Shown piece after piece: positions 16,152 through 25,122 of a stretch of 62,826 nucleotides of DNA. A program made the position numbers and the translations under genes. Where the stretch lies: the NCBI RefSeq assembly GCF_001552635.1, contig NZ_BCRO01000078.1, forward strand, positions 1 through 62,826, read 5' to 3'. The number at the start of each line of letters is the position of its first letter. Positions within the stretch are counted from its first letter, which is position 1. The notes below the pieces were generated by a model. The model was not told the DNA's origin, made no database searches, and saw only the letters and a list, made by a program, of their open reading frames with translations. The DNA is from Actinomadura hibisca NBRC 15177. GTDB taxonomy: Bacteria > Actinomycetota > Actinomycetes > Streptosporangiales > Streptosporangiaceae.

Positions 16152-17849
16152 GTGCACGACATCCGCATCCGCGGGGGACAGGTCGTCTCGGTCTTCACCG
16201 GCGAGGTCTTCGCCGCCGACGTGCTGGTCACCGGCGAGCAGATCAGCGGCGTGGTGCCGCCCGGCACCGGCGGGGACGCCGCCCGCGAGATCGACGCGAC
16301 CGGACGGCTGGTCGTCCCCGGCTTCCTCGACGCGCACATGCACGTCGAGAGCTCCTTCCTCACCCCCGCCGCCTTCGCGTGGCTGACCCTGCCGCGCGGC
16401 ACCACCACCGTGCTGGCCGACCCGCACGAGATCGTCAACGTCGCGGGCCGCGCCGCCATGCGCTGGATGGTCGACGCGGGCGCGGCCACCCCGCAGACCC
16501 AGCTGTGGGGCGTGCCCTCGTGCGTGCCCGCGCTCGCCGGGTTCGAGCACTCCGGCGCGCACCTGGACGCCGCCGACGTCGCCGACCTGCTGGAATGGGA
16601 CGGCGTCCGCGCCCTCGCCGAGGTCATGGACTACCGCGCCGTGGTCTCCGGCGACCCCCGGATGGCCTCGATCATCGCGGCCGCCCGCGACCGGGGCGTG
16701 GTCCTGGACGGCCACTGCCCGAACCTGTCGGGCGAGGAGCTGAGCCGGTACATGGCCACCGGCATCGACTCCGACCACACCAAGAACACCCCCGAGGTCG
16801 TGGTCGAGAAGGCCCGGCTCGGCATGACCGTGATGCTCCAGGAGAAGTGCCTGGAGCCGGAGGTGGCCGCCGCGCTGCTGGCGCTGCCGCGACTCCCGCC
16901 GTTCTGCCTGGTCACCGACGACCTGGCGGCCGACCACATCACCGCCCACGGCCACCTGGACCACATCGCCCGCGTCGCGGTCGCCGCCGGGTTCCGCGAC
17001 GTGGACGTGCTGCGCGCCCTCACCTGGACGCCCGCGCAGCGGTTGCGGCTGCCCGACCGGGGCGTGGTCGCGCCCGGCAAGCGCGCCGATCTGCTGCTGC
17101 TGGACGGCCCGCTGGCGGACTTCGCCGTGGACACCGTCCTGGCGGGCGGCCGGATCGTGGCCACCGGGGGCCGCGCCGCCTACGCCGAGCCCGCGCCGGG
17201 CGACCACCCGTTCACCGGGTCGGTGCACGTGGACGGCCTGCCCGACGACGAGTACGCCTGGCGGGTGGACCTGCCCGACGGCCGCCACCGCTTCCGCGCG
17301 CTGCGCGTCAACCCGGTCGACACCTACACCGAGGCCGCCGAGATCGAGCTCGACGTGCGCGGCGGCGTCGTGGCGTGGGAGGGGCGCGCGGCGTTGTGCT
17401 GGGTGCGCAACCGGCACGGCCGCGACCACGTCTCCGCCGTCCCGCTCACCGGCATGGACCTGGGCGACGGCGCGGTCACCACCACCTACGCCCACGACAG
17501 CCACAACCTGGTCACCCTCGGCACCACCCGCGCCTCCATGCGGGCCGCCACGCGGGCCGTGCTCGCCGACGACGGCGGCGTGGCGGTCGCCCGCGACGGC
17601 GCGGTCACCGCGCGGCTGCCGCTGGCGGTCGGCGGCGTGATGTCGGCCGCGCCCGCCGGGGCCGTCGCCGCCGCCTCCCGGGCGGTCCGCGCGGAGCTGG
17701 GGGAATGGGGCTGGCGGCACCGCAACCCGTTCATGAGCGTGTCCACGCTGACGCTGGCCGTCTCGCCGTCGGTGAAGATCACCGACCTGGGGCTGGTGGA
17801 CGTGCTGGCCCGCGACTGGGCCCCGCAGGTCCTGGACGGCTGTCACTGA
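16152..17849 (+). CDS. ade: adenine deaminase
   Basis: The 565-aa amidohydrolase shows the family motifs GFLDAHMHVESS (metal ligands), the block GTTTVLADPHEIVNV, LDGHCPNLSG and, near the C-terminus, the SVSTLTLAVSPSVKITDLGLVD block. It converts adenine to hypoxanthine and ammonia, with Fe or Mn as metal. The start is a GTG with GGGGGATCA upstream. It is the second gene of the adenine operon after the NCS2 permease and converges with the sensor kinase gene 18 bp downstream. Length fits the family (about 550-600 aa). Confidence 0.92.
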   Translation: MHDIRIRGGQVVSVFTGEVFAADVLVTGEQISGVVPPGTGGDAAREIDATGRLVVPGFLDAHMHVESSFLTPAAFAWLTLPRGTTTVLADPHEIVNVAGRAAMRWMVDAGAATPQTQLWGVPSCVPALAGFEHSGAHLDAADVADLLEWDGVRALAEVMDYRAVVSGDPRMASIIAAARDRGVVLDGHCPNLSGEELSRYMATGIDSDHTKNTPEVVVEKARLGMTVMLQEKCLEPEVAAALLALPRLPPFCLVTDDLAADHITAHGHLDHIARVAVAAGFRDVDVLRALTWTPAQRLRLPDRGVVAPGKRADLLLLDGPLADFAVDTVLAGGRIVATGGRAAYAEPAPGDHPFTGSVHVDGLPDDEYAWRVDLPDGRHRFRALRVNPVDTYTEAAEIELDVRGGVVAWEGRAALCWVRNRHGRDHVSAVPLTGMDLGDGAVTTTYAHDSHNLVTLGTTRASMRAATRAVLADDGGVAVARDGAVTARLPLAVGGVMSAAPAGAVAAASRAVRAELGEWGWRHRNPFMSVSTLTLAVSPSVKITDLGLVDVLARDWAPQVLDGCH

Positions 17850-17867
17850 TCTACAACGTAAAGGCGG

Positions 17868-19055
17868 TCAGCCGGGCGCGACCGTCTTGTCCACCGGGAA
17901 CGGCAACCACGCGTACAGCCGGAACCGCCCGTCGCCGGTCGGGCCGTGCTCCAGCATCCCGCCCAGCAGCGCGGCGCGCTCGCGCAGCCCGAGCAGGCCC
18001 GCGCCCGCTCCCGGCAGTCGCGGGGCGGGCGCGCCCGGCGGCAGCGCGTTGACGATCTCCACGGCGAGCCCGGCGTCGCCCGGCGCGGTCAGGGCGATCC
18101 GCACCCGCGCGCCGGGCGCGTGCTTGCGGGCGTTGGTCAGCGCCTCCTGCACGATCCGGTAGGCGTGCCGCCCGACGCGGTCGGGGACCGCGCCGGGGTC
18201 GGGCACCCCGTCGTCCAGGTCGACGTGCGCCCCGGCGGCGCGGGCCTGCTCGACGAGGGCGGGCAGGTCGGTCAGGGTGGGCTGGGGCCGGTCGGGGGCG
18301 GCGTCGCCTGCGCCGTCGCCGGGGCCGTCGCGCAGCACGCCGATCACCTCGCGCAGGTCCTCCATCGCCTCGTAGGCGCTGCGCCGGATCACCCCGGCGG
18401 CGGCGCGCTGGTCGGCGGGCGCGTCGGGATGGAACTCCAGCGCCCCGGCGTGCACCGCCAGCAGCGAGATGCGGTGGGCCAGCACGTCGTGCATCTCGCG
18501 GGCGATGCGCTCGCGCTCCAGCAGCCGCGCCTCCTCCACGCGCAGGCGCTGGCCCTCCTCGGCCTGCCGGGCGCGCTCGCGCAGCGAGTCGATCAGCTCG
18601 CGCCGCGACCGCAACAACATCCCGACGACGACCAGCACGGTGTAGGCGAGCGTGAACACCGCCACCGACTGGAGGTATTCGAGGTCGCTCTGGCCGGGCA
18701 CCGTCGTGAACGCCAGCGTCACGATGACCGCGTACCAGGCGCCGAGCGGGACCGACACGCGCCAGGACCGGAACGAGGCGGCGCTGAACAGCGCCATCGC
18801 GCCGACGCCCATGCCGCTGGAGGAGACCACGATGCTCAGCGACATCAGCAGCGCCAGCCGGCCGGGCCAGCGGCGGCGGAACAGCAGCAGGAGCACCGCG
18901 CAGGCCAGGCCGATGGTGAGGTCGCGGCCGACGTGGGTCTGGTCCCCGGGGTAGTCCTCCAGTGAGCCGAGCAGGACCAGCACGCCCAGCACCATCCCGA
19001 CGGCCGTCACCAGGACGTCGAAGAGCCAGTCGCGCGCCGGGCGCCGGAGATCCAC
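17868..19055 (-). CDS. sensor histidine kinase (HisKA_3 type)
   Basis: The 395-aa protein has a membrane sensor of about four to six helices (residues 10-145), a coiled linker, then the HisKA_3 dimerisation motif REMHDVLAHRIS with phospho-acceptor His189. An HATPase domain follows (EALTNARKHAPG, then GLLGLRERAALLGG). Such kinases phosphorylate NarL-type regulators. The GTG at 19055 is preferred since homology begins there. The only response regulator in the window is at 13063-13731, beyond the adenine module. The two may be an interrupted pair; a promiscuous or orphan kinase is the alternative. Confidence 0.9.
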   Translation of the reverse strand: MDLRRPARDWLFDVLVTAVGMVLGVLVLLGSLEDYPGDQTHVGRDLTIGLACAVLLLLFRRRWPGRLALLMSLSIVVSSSGMGVGAMALFSAASFRSWRVSVPLGAWYAVIVTLAFTTVPGQSDLEYLQSVAVFTLAYTVLVVVGMLLRSRRELIDSLRERARQAEEGQRLRVEEARLLERERIAREMHDVLAHRISLLAVHAGALEFHPDAPADQRAAAGVIRRSAYEAMEDLREVIGVLRDGPGDGAGDAAPDRPQPTLTDLPALVEQARAAGAHVDLDDGVPDPGAVPDRVGRHAYRIVQEALTNARKHAPGARVRIALTAPGDAGLAVEIVNALPPGAPAPRLPGAGAGLLGLRERAALLGGMLEHGPTGDGRFRLYAWLPFPVDKTVAPG

Positions 19056-19219
19056 CCGCCCAACGCTACCCAGGGCGGCGGCGCGCGGCAGCGTCCGCCG
19101 GTCGGGGGCGGGGTCGACTTTCGTCCATGGGGCTGGCCTCAGGCCGCCACTGGCGGTAGCCGGAGCCCGGACGCGGGAGACGGCCGCAGTGTGCCGCCGC
19201 GTCCGGCTGCTTAGCGTCG

Positions 19220-20356
19220 ATGTGCATGACGCCAAGAACAACAGCGATGACGCTGGCCTTCACGGCCGCGGCGGGAAGCCTGGTGGCGGTGGCCGCCCCG
19301 GCGCACGCGCAGACCCGGGGCTGCGGCGATTACCGGGAGGCCCGCCGCGTCCTGGAACGGATGACGAAGGTGCACGGGCTGCCGGGCGCGGCGGTGCGCG
19401 TGGACGACCCGCGCTGCGGGACCTGGACGGCCGCGAGCGGCGTGGCCGACATGCGGACCGGGCGGCCGATGCGCGCCGACATGCGGGGCCGGATCGCGAG
19501 CGTGAGCAAGTCGTTCACCGCCGCGACGCTGCTCGGCCTGGTCGCGGACGGGCGGGTGGCGCTGGACGCGCCCGTGGACCGCTACCTGCCGGGCCTGATC
19601 CGCACCCCCGCCCACGACGGCCGGCGGATCACCGTGCGGTCGCTGCTGCGCCACACCAGCGGCCTGCCCGACCACTCCGACAGCTTCCCGGACCTGGAGC
19701 CGTACCGGTTCACGCACTTCGAGCCGGAGGAGCTGGTGCGGCGCGCGCTGGCGCTGCCGCCGCCCGAGGCGGGCTGGTACTACTCGACCACCAACTACGT
19801 CCTGGCCGGGATGATCGTGGCGCGGGTCACCGGGCGGCCGTTCGAGCGCGAGGTCGAGCGGCGGATCATCGGGCCGCTGGGATTGCGCGACACCTACTGG
19901 CCCGGCGACCGGGCCGCCATCCGGGGCCCGCACCCGCGCGGCTACCACGAGGGCCGCGACGTCACCGAGTGGAACATGTCGGCCGGGGGAGCGGGCGGCG
20001 CGCTGATCTCCAGCCCGCGCGACGTGAACCGGTTCTTCGGAGCGCTGGCGGACGGGCGGCTGCTGCCCGCGCCGCTGCTGGCGGAGATGCGGCGCACCGT
20101 CCCGGCCGACCCGGACCGGACGTGGCCCGGCACCCGGTACGGGCTGGGCCTGATGCGGCTGCCGCTGAACTGCGGGGGCGGGACGAGGGAGCGCGCCTGG
20201 TACGGGCACGGCGGGCACTTCGAGGGCTGGAGCGCGATGGGCGCGGTCGGGCCGGCCGGCCGCCGCGTCTCGTTCCTGTTCAACGCGATGACCACCACCG
20301 AGGCGGCCGCTGCGGACGAGATCAACCTCGTGGACGCGGCGCTGTGCGAGAAGTAG
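19220..20356 (+). CDS. secreted serine hydrolase (class C beta-lactamase-like)
   Basis: The 378-aa protein has a Sec signal peptide (hydrophobic residues 10-26, then PAHAQ). The serine beta-lactamase-type motifs are S94-V-S-K97, the tyrosine block YYSTTNY, and HGGHFEGW near the C-terminus. It is likely a D-Ala peptidase or esterase outside the membrane. The start is the ATG at 19220 or 19226; neither has a clear ribosome site. It resembles the gene at 118-1221 in motif order. An S33-type hydrolase gene follows directly, with the AGGAGG of the latter overlapping this stop, so the two are co-expressed. Confidence 0.87.
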   Translation: MCMTPRTTAMTLAFTAAAGSLVAVAAPAHAQTRGCGDYREARRVLERMTKVHGLPGAAVRVDDPRCGTWTAASGVADMRTGRPMRADMRGRIASVSKSFTAATLLGLVADGRVALDAPVDRYLPGLIRTPAHDGRRITVRSLLRHTSGLPDHSDSFPDLEPYRFTHFEPEELVRRALALPPPEAGWYYSTTNYVLAGMIVARVTGRPFEREVERRIIGPLGLRDTYWPGDRAAIRGPHPRGYHEGRDVTEWNMSAGGAGGALISSPRDVNRFFGALADGRLLPAPLLAEMRRTVPADPDRTWPGTRYGLGLMRLPLNCGGGTRERAWYGHGGHFEGWSAMGAVGPAGRRVSFLFNAMTTTEAAAADEINLVDAALCEK

Positions 20357-20364
20357 GAGGATTC

Positions 20365-21888
20365 ATGCTCCGGACCGCCCCGCTGCTCGCGGTGGCCGCG
20401 CTCGCCGCCGTCGGTGCCGCCGTCCCCGCGTCCGCCGCCCCGGCGGCCCCCGCGCGGGCCGATGCCCTCGCCCGCTTCCACCACCAGCCGGTGCACTGGA
20501 AGAACTGCACGCTGGGCCCCGGCGACGAGATCGGCGAATCCCTGGACAAAGCGGGCGCGAAGTGCGCTGACATCACCGTGCCGCTGGACTACGCCCGTCC
20601 CGGCGGCCGGACCATCACGGTCGCGATCTCCCGGCTGGCGGCCGACAAGGGCCGCCGCATCGGCACCATGCTCCTCAACGGCGGCGGCCCCGGCCCCGCC
20701 CTCGACATGCCGCCCTACATGCGCGGCGTCATGAAGGAGGCCGGGCCCCGGTTCGACCTGGTCGCCATGGACCCCCGCTCCCTCGGCCGCAGCACGCCGG
20801 TGGACTGCGGCTGGCCGACCGGCTCCTGGATTCGCTCGGCCGGGCTGAGCCGCGCCTCGTTCGAGCGGTCGGCGGCCCTGGCGCGCGACCTGGCCGACCG
20901 GTGCCGCCGCAAGCACGCCGACCTGCTGCCGCACATCAGCACCCGCAACGTCGCCCGCGACATGGACGTGGTCCGCGCGGCGCTGGGGGAGCGGCGGATC
21001 TCCTACAACGGCGCGTCCTACGGCAACTACCTCGGCGGGGTCTACGCCACCTTGTTCCCCTCCCGCCTGGACCGTGTCGTGCTCGACAGCGGCATCGACC
21101 CGGCCACCTGGGGCGGCCCGATACTCAAAGGCGTGGCGGGCGTCAACGAGCAGGCCCTCGGCCGCTGGGCGGAGTGGACCGCGCGCCGCGACGCCACCTA
21201 CGGGCTCGGCACCACACGTGCGGCGGTGCTCGGCGCGACGATGGAAGTGATCAAGGTGTCGGGGCGGTCGCCGCTGCGCGTCGGCCCCTACAGGGTGGAC
21301 GACACCGTCACACCGGTGTTGTTGTTCAGCATGATCCAGTCCGACCGCGACGCGCCGCGCGCCGACCTGACCGCCGCGGTCGCCGAACTGCTCAAGGCCG
21401 CCCGGGGCCGTCCGGCACAGGCCACCGGGGCGCTCGGGGAGAACCTGGGCTTCCTGCTGACCGGGGAGGAGGCCGCTTACGGCAGCGGCCAGAGCGCTCT
21501 GATCTGCGGCGACGGAGCCGCCCCCGCCGACCCGGAGTTCTACTGGCGCGACATCCGGCGCACCCGGCGCAGCGCCCCGTTCTTCGGGGCCCTCGCGCAC
21601 AACCTGAACCCGTGCGCGTTCTGGCCGGTCAAGCCCCGGGAGAAGCCGACCGAGATCGGCGCGAACGTCCCGGCGCTACTGGTCGGGGCGACCGGCGACA
21701 CCCGCACGCCCTACTCCGGCACGCGCGTCCTGACCGGCCTGCTCAAGGGCTCGCGGCTGGTGACGCTGCGCGGCGCGGACGTGCACGCGCCCTACCAGGC
21801 CGACTACGGGAACGCGTGCGTCAGCGACGTGGTGAACCGCTACCAGGTCACCGGGCGGCTGCCTGCCCGGAACGTGGTGTGCGACTAA
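20365..21888 (+). CDS. secreted alpha/beta-hydrolase, S33 tripeptidyl-aminopeptidase-like
   Basis: The 507-aa protein has a signal peptide (LLAVAALAAVGAAVPASAA). The nucleophile elbow is NGASYG with Ser218; the C-terminal domain supplies Asp in GATGDTRTPY and His in GADVHAPY. This matches the actinomycete Slp/Tap family of exported proline- or tripeptidyl-aminopeptidases. The N-terminal WKNC block and other cysteines suggest disulfides. The ATG at 20365 is fixed by AGGAGG, which overlaps the previous stop codon. Role in peptide scavenging or cell-envelope turnover is inferred. Confidence 0.88.
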   Translation: MLRTAPLLAVAALAAVGAAVPASAAPAAPARADALARFHHQPVHWKNCTLGPGDEIGESLDKAGAKCADITVPLDYARPGGRTITVAISRLAADKGRRIGTMLLNGGGPGPALDMPPYMRGVMKEAGPRFDLVAMDPRSLGRSTPVDCGWPTGSWIRSAGLSRASFERSAALARDLADRCRRKHADLLPHISTRNVARDMDVVRAALGERRISYNGASYGNYLGGVYATLFPSRLDRVVLDSGIDPATWGGPILKGVAGVNEQALGRWAEWTARRDATYGLGTTRAAVLGATMEVIKVSGRSPLRVGPYRVDDTVTPVLLFSMIQSDRDAPRADLTAAVAELLKAARGRPAQATGALGENLGFLLTGEEAAYGSGQSALICGDGAAPADPEFYWRDIRRTRRSAPFFGALAHNLNPCAFWPVKPREKPTEIGANVPALLVGATGDTRTPYSGTRVLTGLLKGSRLVTLRGADVHAPYQADYGNACVSDVVNRYQVTGRLPARNVVCD

Positions 21889-21901
21889 CGATCGGAGCGC
21901 G

Positions 21902-23089
21902 TCAGCCGAGGGGCGTCCCGGTCACCGGGGCGCCCAGCGCGCTGCCCTCAAGCCAGCCCTCCCAGGACTTGGCCCACGGCGTCGGGCCGTTGCCGAACTG
22001 GAGCTTGCGCGTGGTGCCGGTGACCTCGATGACGTCGCCGCGCTGGGTGAACTCGTAGAACCACTTGGCGTCGTCGGGCGCGGCGTTGACGCAGCCGTGG
22101 CTGACGTTGGCGCTGCCCTGCGACCCGGTGGACCACGGCGCGGAGTGCACGAACGTGCCGCTGTAGGTCATGCGGACGTTCCACTTGGTGGGGGTGCGGT
22201 AGGCGCCGGGGTTGCCGGTGGTGGCCGAGTCCATGACCATCGCCGGGTTCTTCTCCTGCGCGATCATCACGCCGGTGTAGCTGTCGTCGCCGGGCTTGCC
22301 GAGGCTGACCTTCATCGTCCGCGCGGTCTTCCCGCCGTCGGTGACGGTGGCGCGGTGCGTCTTGGCGTCGATGGTGGTGACGTGGCGGGGCCCGACGGTG
22401 AAGTTCAGCACCCGGTCCTTCATGCCGTACACGCCCTCGGCGGCCTTGAACCCGGCGAGGTGCGCGCGGACCTGCACCTTCTGCCCGCTGGGCCAGTACT
22501 CCTTGGGGCGGAAGTCCACTTCCTTGTCGCTGATCCAGTTCCAGGCGCCCTCGACCGGCTTGGACATGCGCACTTCGAGACGGCGCTCCAGGGCGGCCTT
22601 GGCCTCCTTGGTCGTCACCGGCCGGGTGAGCAGGAGCTGCACCGGCATCCCGACGCCGACCTTCTCGCCCTCCAGCGGCGACATGCCGCTCTCCAGCTTG
22701 GCGCGGGGCTTCAGCGTGGTGAAGGTGGAGGTCGCGGTGCCGGACTCGCCCTTGGCCGTGACGGTGTAGGTGGTGCCCGGCTTCAGGCCCCAGGTGCTGC
22801 GCCAGGACGAGCCGTCGTCGGCGAGCTTGCCCTCGGCCTTGCCGCCCTTGGCGTCGGTGACGGTGACCTCGGTCAGCCTGCCCTTGGCGCTCTTGACGGT
22901 GACGGGCTGGTCGGGCGCGACCTGCTGGGTGCCGTTGGCGGGCGTGATCGCCGGGGGAGCGGCGTCCTTCTTGCCGCCGTCACCACCCTTGCCGCCACCG
23001 CCGTCGCCGGACGAGCATCCGGTCACGCCCAGCACCACCAGCCCGGTGATCGCCGCACCCGCCGCCGCCGTCCGACCCCTCAGCACCAC
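21902..23089 (-). CDS. L,D-transpeptidase lipoprotein (Ig-like + YkuD)
   Basis: The 395-aa protein starts at a GTG with AGGAGG upstream and has a lipoprotein signal (lipobox VTGC near residue 25), followed by a Gly/Lys/Ala-rich linker. Two immunoglobulin-like domains precede a YkuD catalytic domain carrying SHGCVN with Cys333. It should be anchored outside the membrane and form 3-3 cross-links in peptidoglycan, like mycobacterial Ldt enzymes. These resist most beta-lactams except carbapenems. It sits between the exported hydrolases and the pentose-phosphate block; convergence with the S33 gene leaves only 13 bp. Confidence 0.92.
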   Translation of the reverse strand: MVLRGRTAAAGAAITGLVVLGVTGCSSGDGGGGKGGDGGKKDAAPPAITPANGTQQVAPDQPVTVKSAKGRLTEVTVTDAKGGKAEGKLADDGSSWRSTWGLKPGTTYTVTAKGESGTATSTFTTLKPRAKLESGMSPLEGEKVGVGMPVQLLLTRPVTTKEAKAALERRLEVRMSKPVEGAWNWISDKEVDFRPKEYWPSGQKVQVRAHLAGFKAAEGVYGMKDRVLNFTVGPRHVTTIDAKTHRATVTDGGKTARTMKVSLGKPGDDSYTGVMIAQEKNPAMVMDSATTGNPGAYRTPTKWNVRMTYSGTFVHSAPWSTGSQGSANVSHGCVNAAPDDAKWFYEFTQRGDVIEVTGTTRKLQFGNGPTPWAKSWEGWLEGSALGAPVTGTPLG

Positions 23090-23203
23090 GGTCCTCCTCG
23101 TCGCTCGTCCCGTCGCTTGTCCCGCTTGCTTTCGATCGGCCCGCGCCGGTCGAAAGGGGGTTGTTCCCCGCCTCGCCAGAGTATGCGGCTTCCGCGCAAA
23201 GAC

Positions 23204-23236
23204 GAGGGCCGGACCCGCGACGCGGATCCGGCCCTC
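23204..23236 (-). terminator. terminator of the zwf-opcA-pgl transcript
   Basis: GAGGGCCGGA and TCCGGCCCTC form a perfect 10-bp stem that extends inward (CCGC/GCGG) after one mismatch, starting 16 nt past the pgl stop on the minus strand. Confidence 0.75.
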
Positions 23237-23251
23237 GGAGAGAGTCCCTGG

Positions 23252-24025
23252 TCAGGGGGTCAGAACGTGCTCCAGGCCGTCGGGCAGCTCGGCTGCCGCC
23301 GCCTGGTCCAGCAGGAACAGGGTGCGCTCGCGCCCGCGCGCGCCCGCCACCGGCGCCTCCACCGGATCGGTCCCGCTCAGGCCCAGGTGGACGGCGCGGG
23401 CCTTGGACTCGCCCGCCGCCAGCAGCCACACCTCGCGCGCCGCCCGGATGGCCGGGAAAGTCAGCGAGATCCGCGTGGGCGGCGGCTTGGGCGCGTCGTG
23501 CACCGGCACGACCGTGCCCTCGTCGCCCAGCGCGGGCATGCCGGGGAACAACGACGCGACGTGCGCGTCCGGGCCGACGCCCAGCATCAGGACGTCGAAC
23601 GCCGGGACCGGGCCGCCGCCGGACGCGGCGGCGCGCAGCTCGGCGGCGTAGCGCTCGGCCGCCGCCGCCACCTCCTCACCGTCGGGACCGTCGGTGGCGG
23701 GCATGGCGTGCACGCGCGCCGGGTCCAGGTCGACCTGGTCGAGCAGCGCCTTGCGCGCGCCGGTCTCGTTGCGCTCGTCGTCGCCGGTCGGCAGGAACCG
23801 CTCGTCGCCCCACCACAGGTCGATCCTGCGCCAGTCGACGGCGTCGCGCGCGCCGCTGGCCGCCAGCTCCGCCAGCACCGCCGTGCCCACGCCGCCGCCG
23901 GTCAGCACGACCGACGCGGTGCCGCGCGCCGCCTGGGCGTCGGCGATCCGCGTCACCAGCCGCGCGGCCACGGCCCGGGCCAGCAGCTCCTGGGCGCGGT
24001 GGACGAGGACGGTGGGCGCGGTCAC
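23252..24025 (-). CDS. pgl: 6-phosphogluconolactonase
   Basis: The 257-aa protein of the SugarP_isomerase/DevB family has the blocks LTGGGVG, IDLWWGDERFLP and GVGPDAHVASLFPG. The usual motif is GPDGH; here the Gly before His is Ala, while the His is kept. It hydrolyses 6-phosphogluconolactone made by Zwf, in the cytoplasm. The GTG start overlaps the opcA stop (GTGA), and it is last in the operon, followed by a strong terminator. Length is normal for the family. Confidence 0.95.
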   Translation of the reverse strand: MTAPTVLVHRAQELLARAVAARLVTRIADAQAARGTASVVLTGGGVGTAVLAELAASGARDAVDWRRIDLWWGDERFLPTGDDERNETGARKALLDQVDLDPARVHAMPATDGPDGEEVAAAAERYAAELRAAASGGGPVPAFDVLMLGVGPDAHVASLFPGMPALGDEGTVVPVHDAPKPPPTRISLTFPAIRAAREVWLLAAGESKARAVHLGLSGTDPVEAPVAGARGRERTLFLLDQAAAAELPDGLEHVLTP

Positions 24026-25122
24026 TTGTCGCCCGCCTTGGGCTTGGCGGCGGGCTTCTTGGCGGCGGTGGAACGCGAGGAGCCCGACGACTTGGCGGCG
24101 GGCTTGCCGTCGCCGTCGTCCTGCTTCTCCGACTTCTCTTCCTTGTCCGCCGCCTTCCCGCCGCCCGACCCGCCGAACTCCCGCTCGGCCGTGCCGTCGG
24201 TCGGCTGCCCGGAGGACAGGTCCTTGGCGAACCGCTTGGCGGCGTCCTGGTACACCTCGTCGGGGTCCAGTCGCCGCAGCTCCTCGGCCAGCAGGTCGGC
24301 CATCGGCCGGCGCAGCAGCGCCACCTGCCGGTCGGGCTGGCCCGGCCGCGCCAGCGTCGCCACCCGCCCGTCGGGCCGCGACACCTCGATGTCGCCGCCG
24401 GTGGTGGCGAGCGTCACGCCGGTGATGCCGGGGCCGTCGGACACCACGCGCCGCACCGGCACGCCCAGCCGCACCGCCAGCCACGCCGCCAGCAGCTCGG
24501 CGCTGGGGGAGTCGGGCTCGGCCGCGACCTCGCCGCCGGTGACCTCGTCGTGGTCCTGGTCCAGCGCCGCCGCCAGCAACGACCGCCAGGAGGTCAGCCG
24601 GGTCCAGGAGAAGTCGGTGTCGCCCGGCCGGTACGCCTCGGCCAGCCGCGCCAGCGTGCCGAGCCGGTCGCGCGCGGCGTAGGCGTCGGTCACCCGGCGC
24701 TGCGCCAGCGCGCCCAGCGGGTCCTCGCTCGGCGACTTGGGCACCTTGCCGCCCGGCCACCACGTCACCACCGGGGTGTCGGGCATCAGCAGCGGCACCA
24801 CCACCGAGTCGGCGTGCTCGGCGAGCGGCCCGTACATGCGCAGCAGCACCGTCTCGCCGGGGCCGGTCTCGCCCATGCGGATCTCGGCGTCCAGCCGCGA
24901 GGAGCTGCCGCGCGCGTCGCGGGAGATGACCGTCAGCACCCGGCACGGGTGCTCGCGGGCCGCCTCGGTGGCCGCGCGCACCGCGTCGTACTGCGCCGAC
25001 TCGTCGGTGACGATGATCAGGGTGAGCACCATGCCGACGGCGGGGCCGCCCATCAGGTGCCGGGCCTGGGTCAGCGCCTCCTGGATGCGGCGGGTGTTGG
25101 TGTTGGTGAGGTCGATGTTCAT
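24022..25122 (-). CDS. opcA: glucose-6-phosphate dehydrogenase assembly protein OpcA
   Basis: The 366-aa protein matches actinobacterial and cyanobacterial OpcA (blocks VLTLIIVTDESAQYDAV, LLMPDTPVVTWWPGG, and DTDFSWTRLTSWRSLLAAALD). OpcA promotes assembly and redox activation of Zwf. The last ~55 residues form a Lys/Ala/Ser-rich, probably disordered tail (KSSGSSRSTAAKKPAAKPKAG) beyond the conserved core. The ATG at 25122 overlaps the zwf stop (ATGA), and the stop overlaps pgl, so the three are translationally coupled. Confidence 0.93.
   Translation of the reverse strand: MNIDLTNTNTRRIQEALTQARHLMGGPAVGMVLTLIIVTDESAQYDAVRAATEAAREHPCRVLTVISRDARGSSSRLDAEIRMGETGPGETVLLRMYGPLAEHADSVVVPLLMPDTPVVTWWPGGKVPKSPSEDPLGALAQRRVTDAYAARDRLGTLARLAEAYRPGDTDFSWTRLTSWRSLLAAALDQDHDEVTGGEVAAEPDSPSAELLAAWLAVRLGVPVRRVVSDGPGITGVTLATTGGDIEVSRPDGRVATLARPGQPDRQVALLRRPMADLLAEELRRLDPDEVYQDAAKRFAKDLSSGQPTDGTAEREFGGSGGGKAADKEEKSEKQDDGDGKPAAKSSGSSRSTAAKKPAAKPKAGDK

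Noticed and set aside
118..20356. The two serine hydrolases as true antibiotic-resistance beta-lactamases
   Set aside because: Both have SxxK and HGG motifs, but these are shared with D-Ala peptidases and esterases; the canonical YxN is YSST/YSTT, so resistance cannot be claimed.
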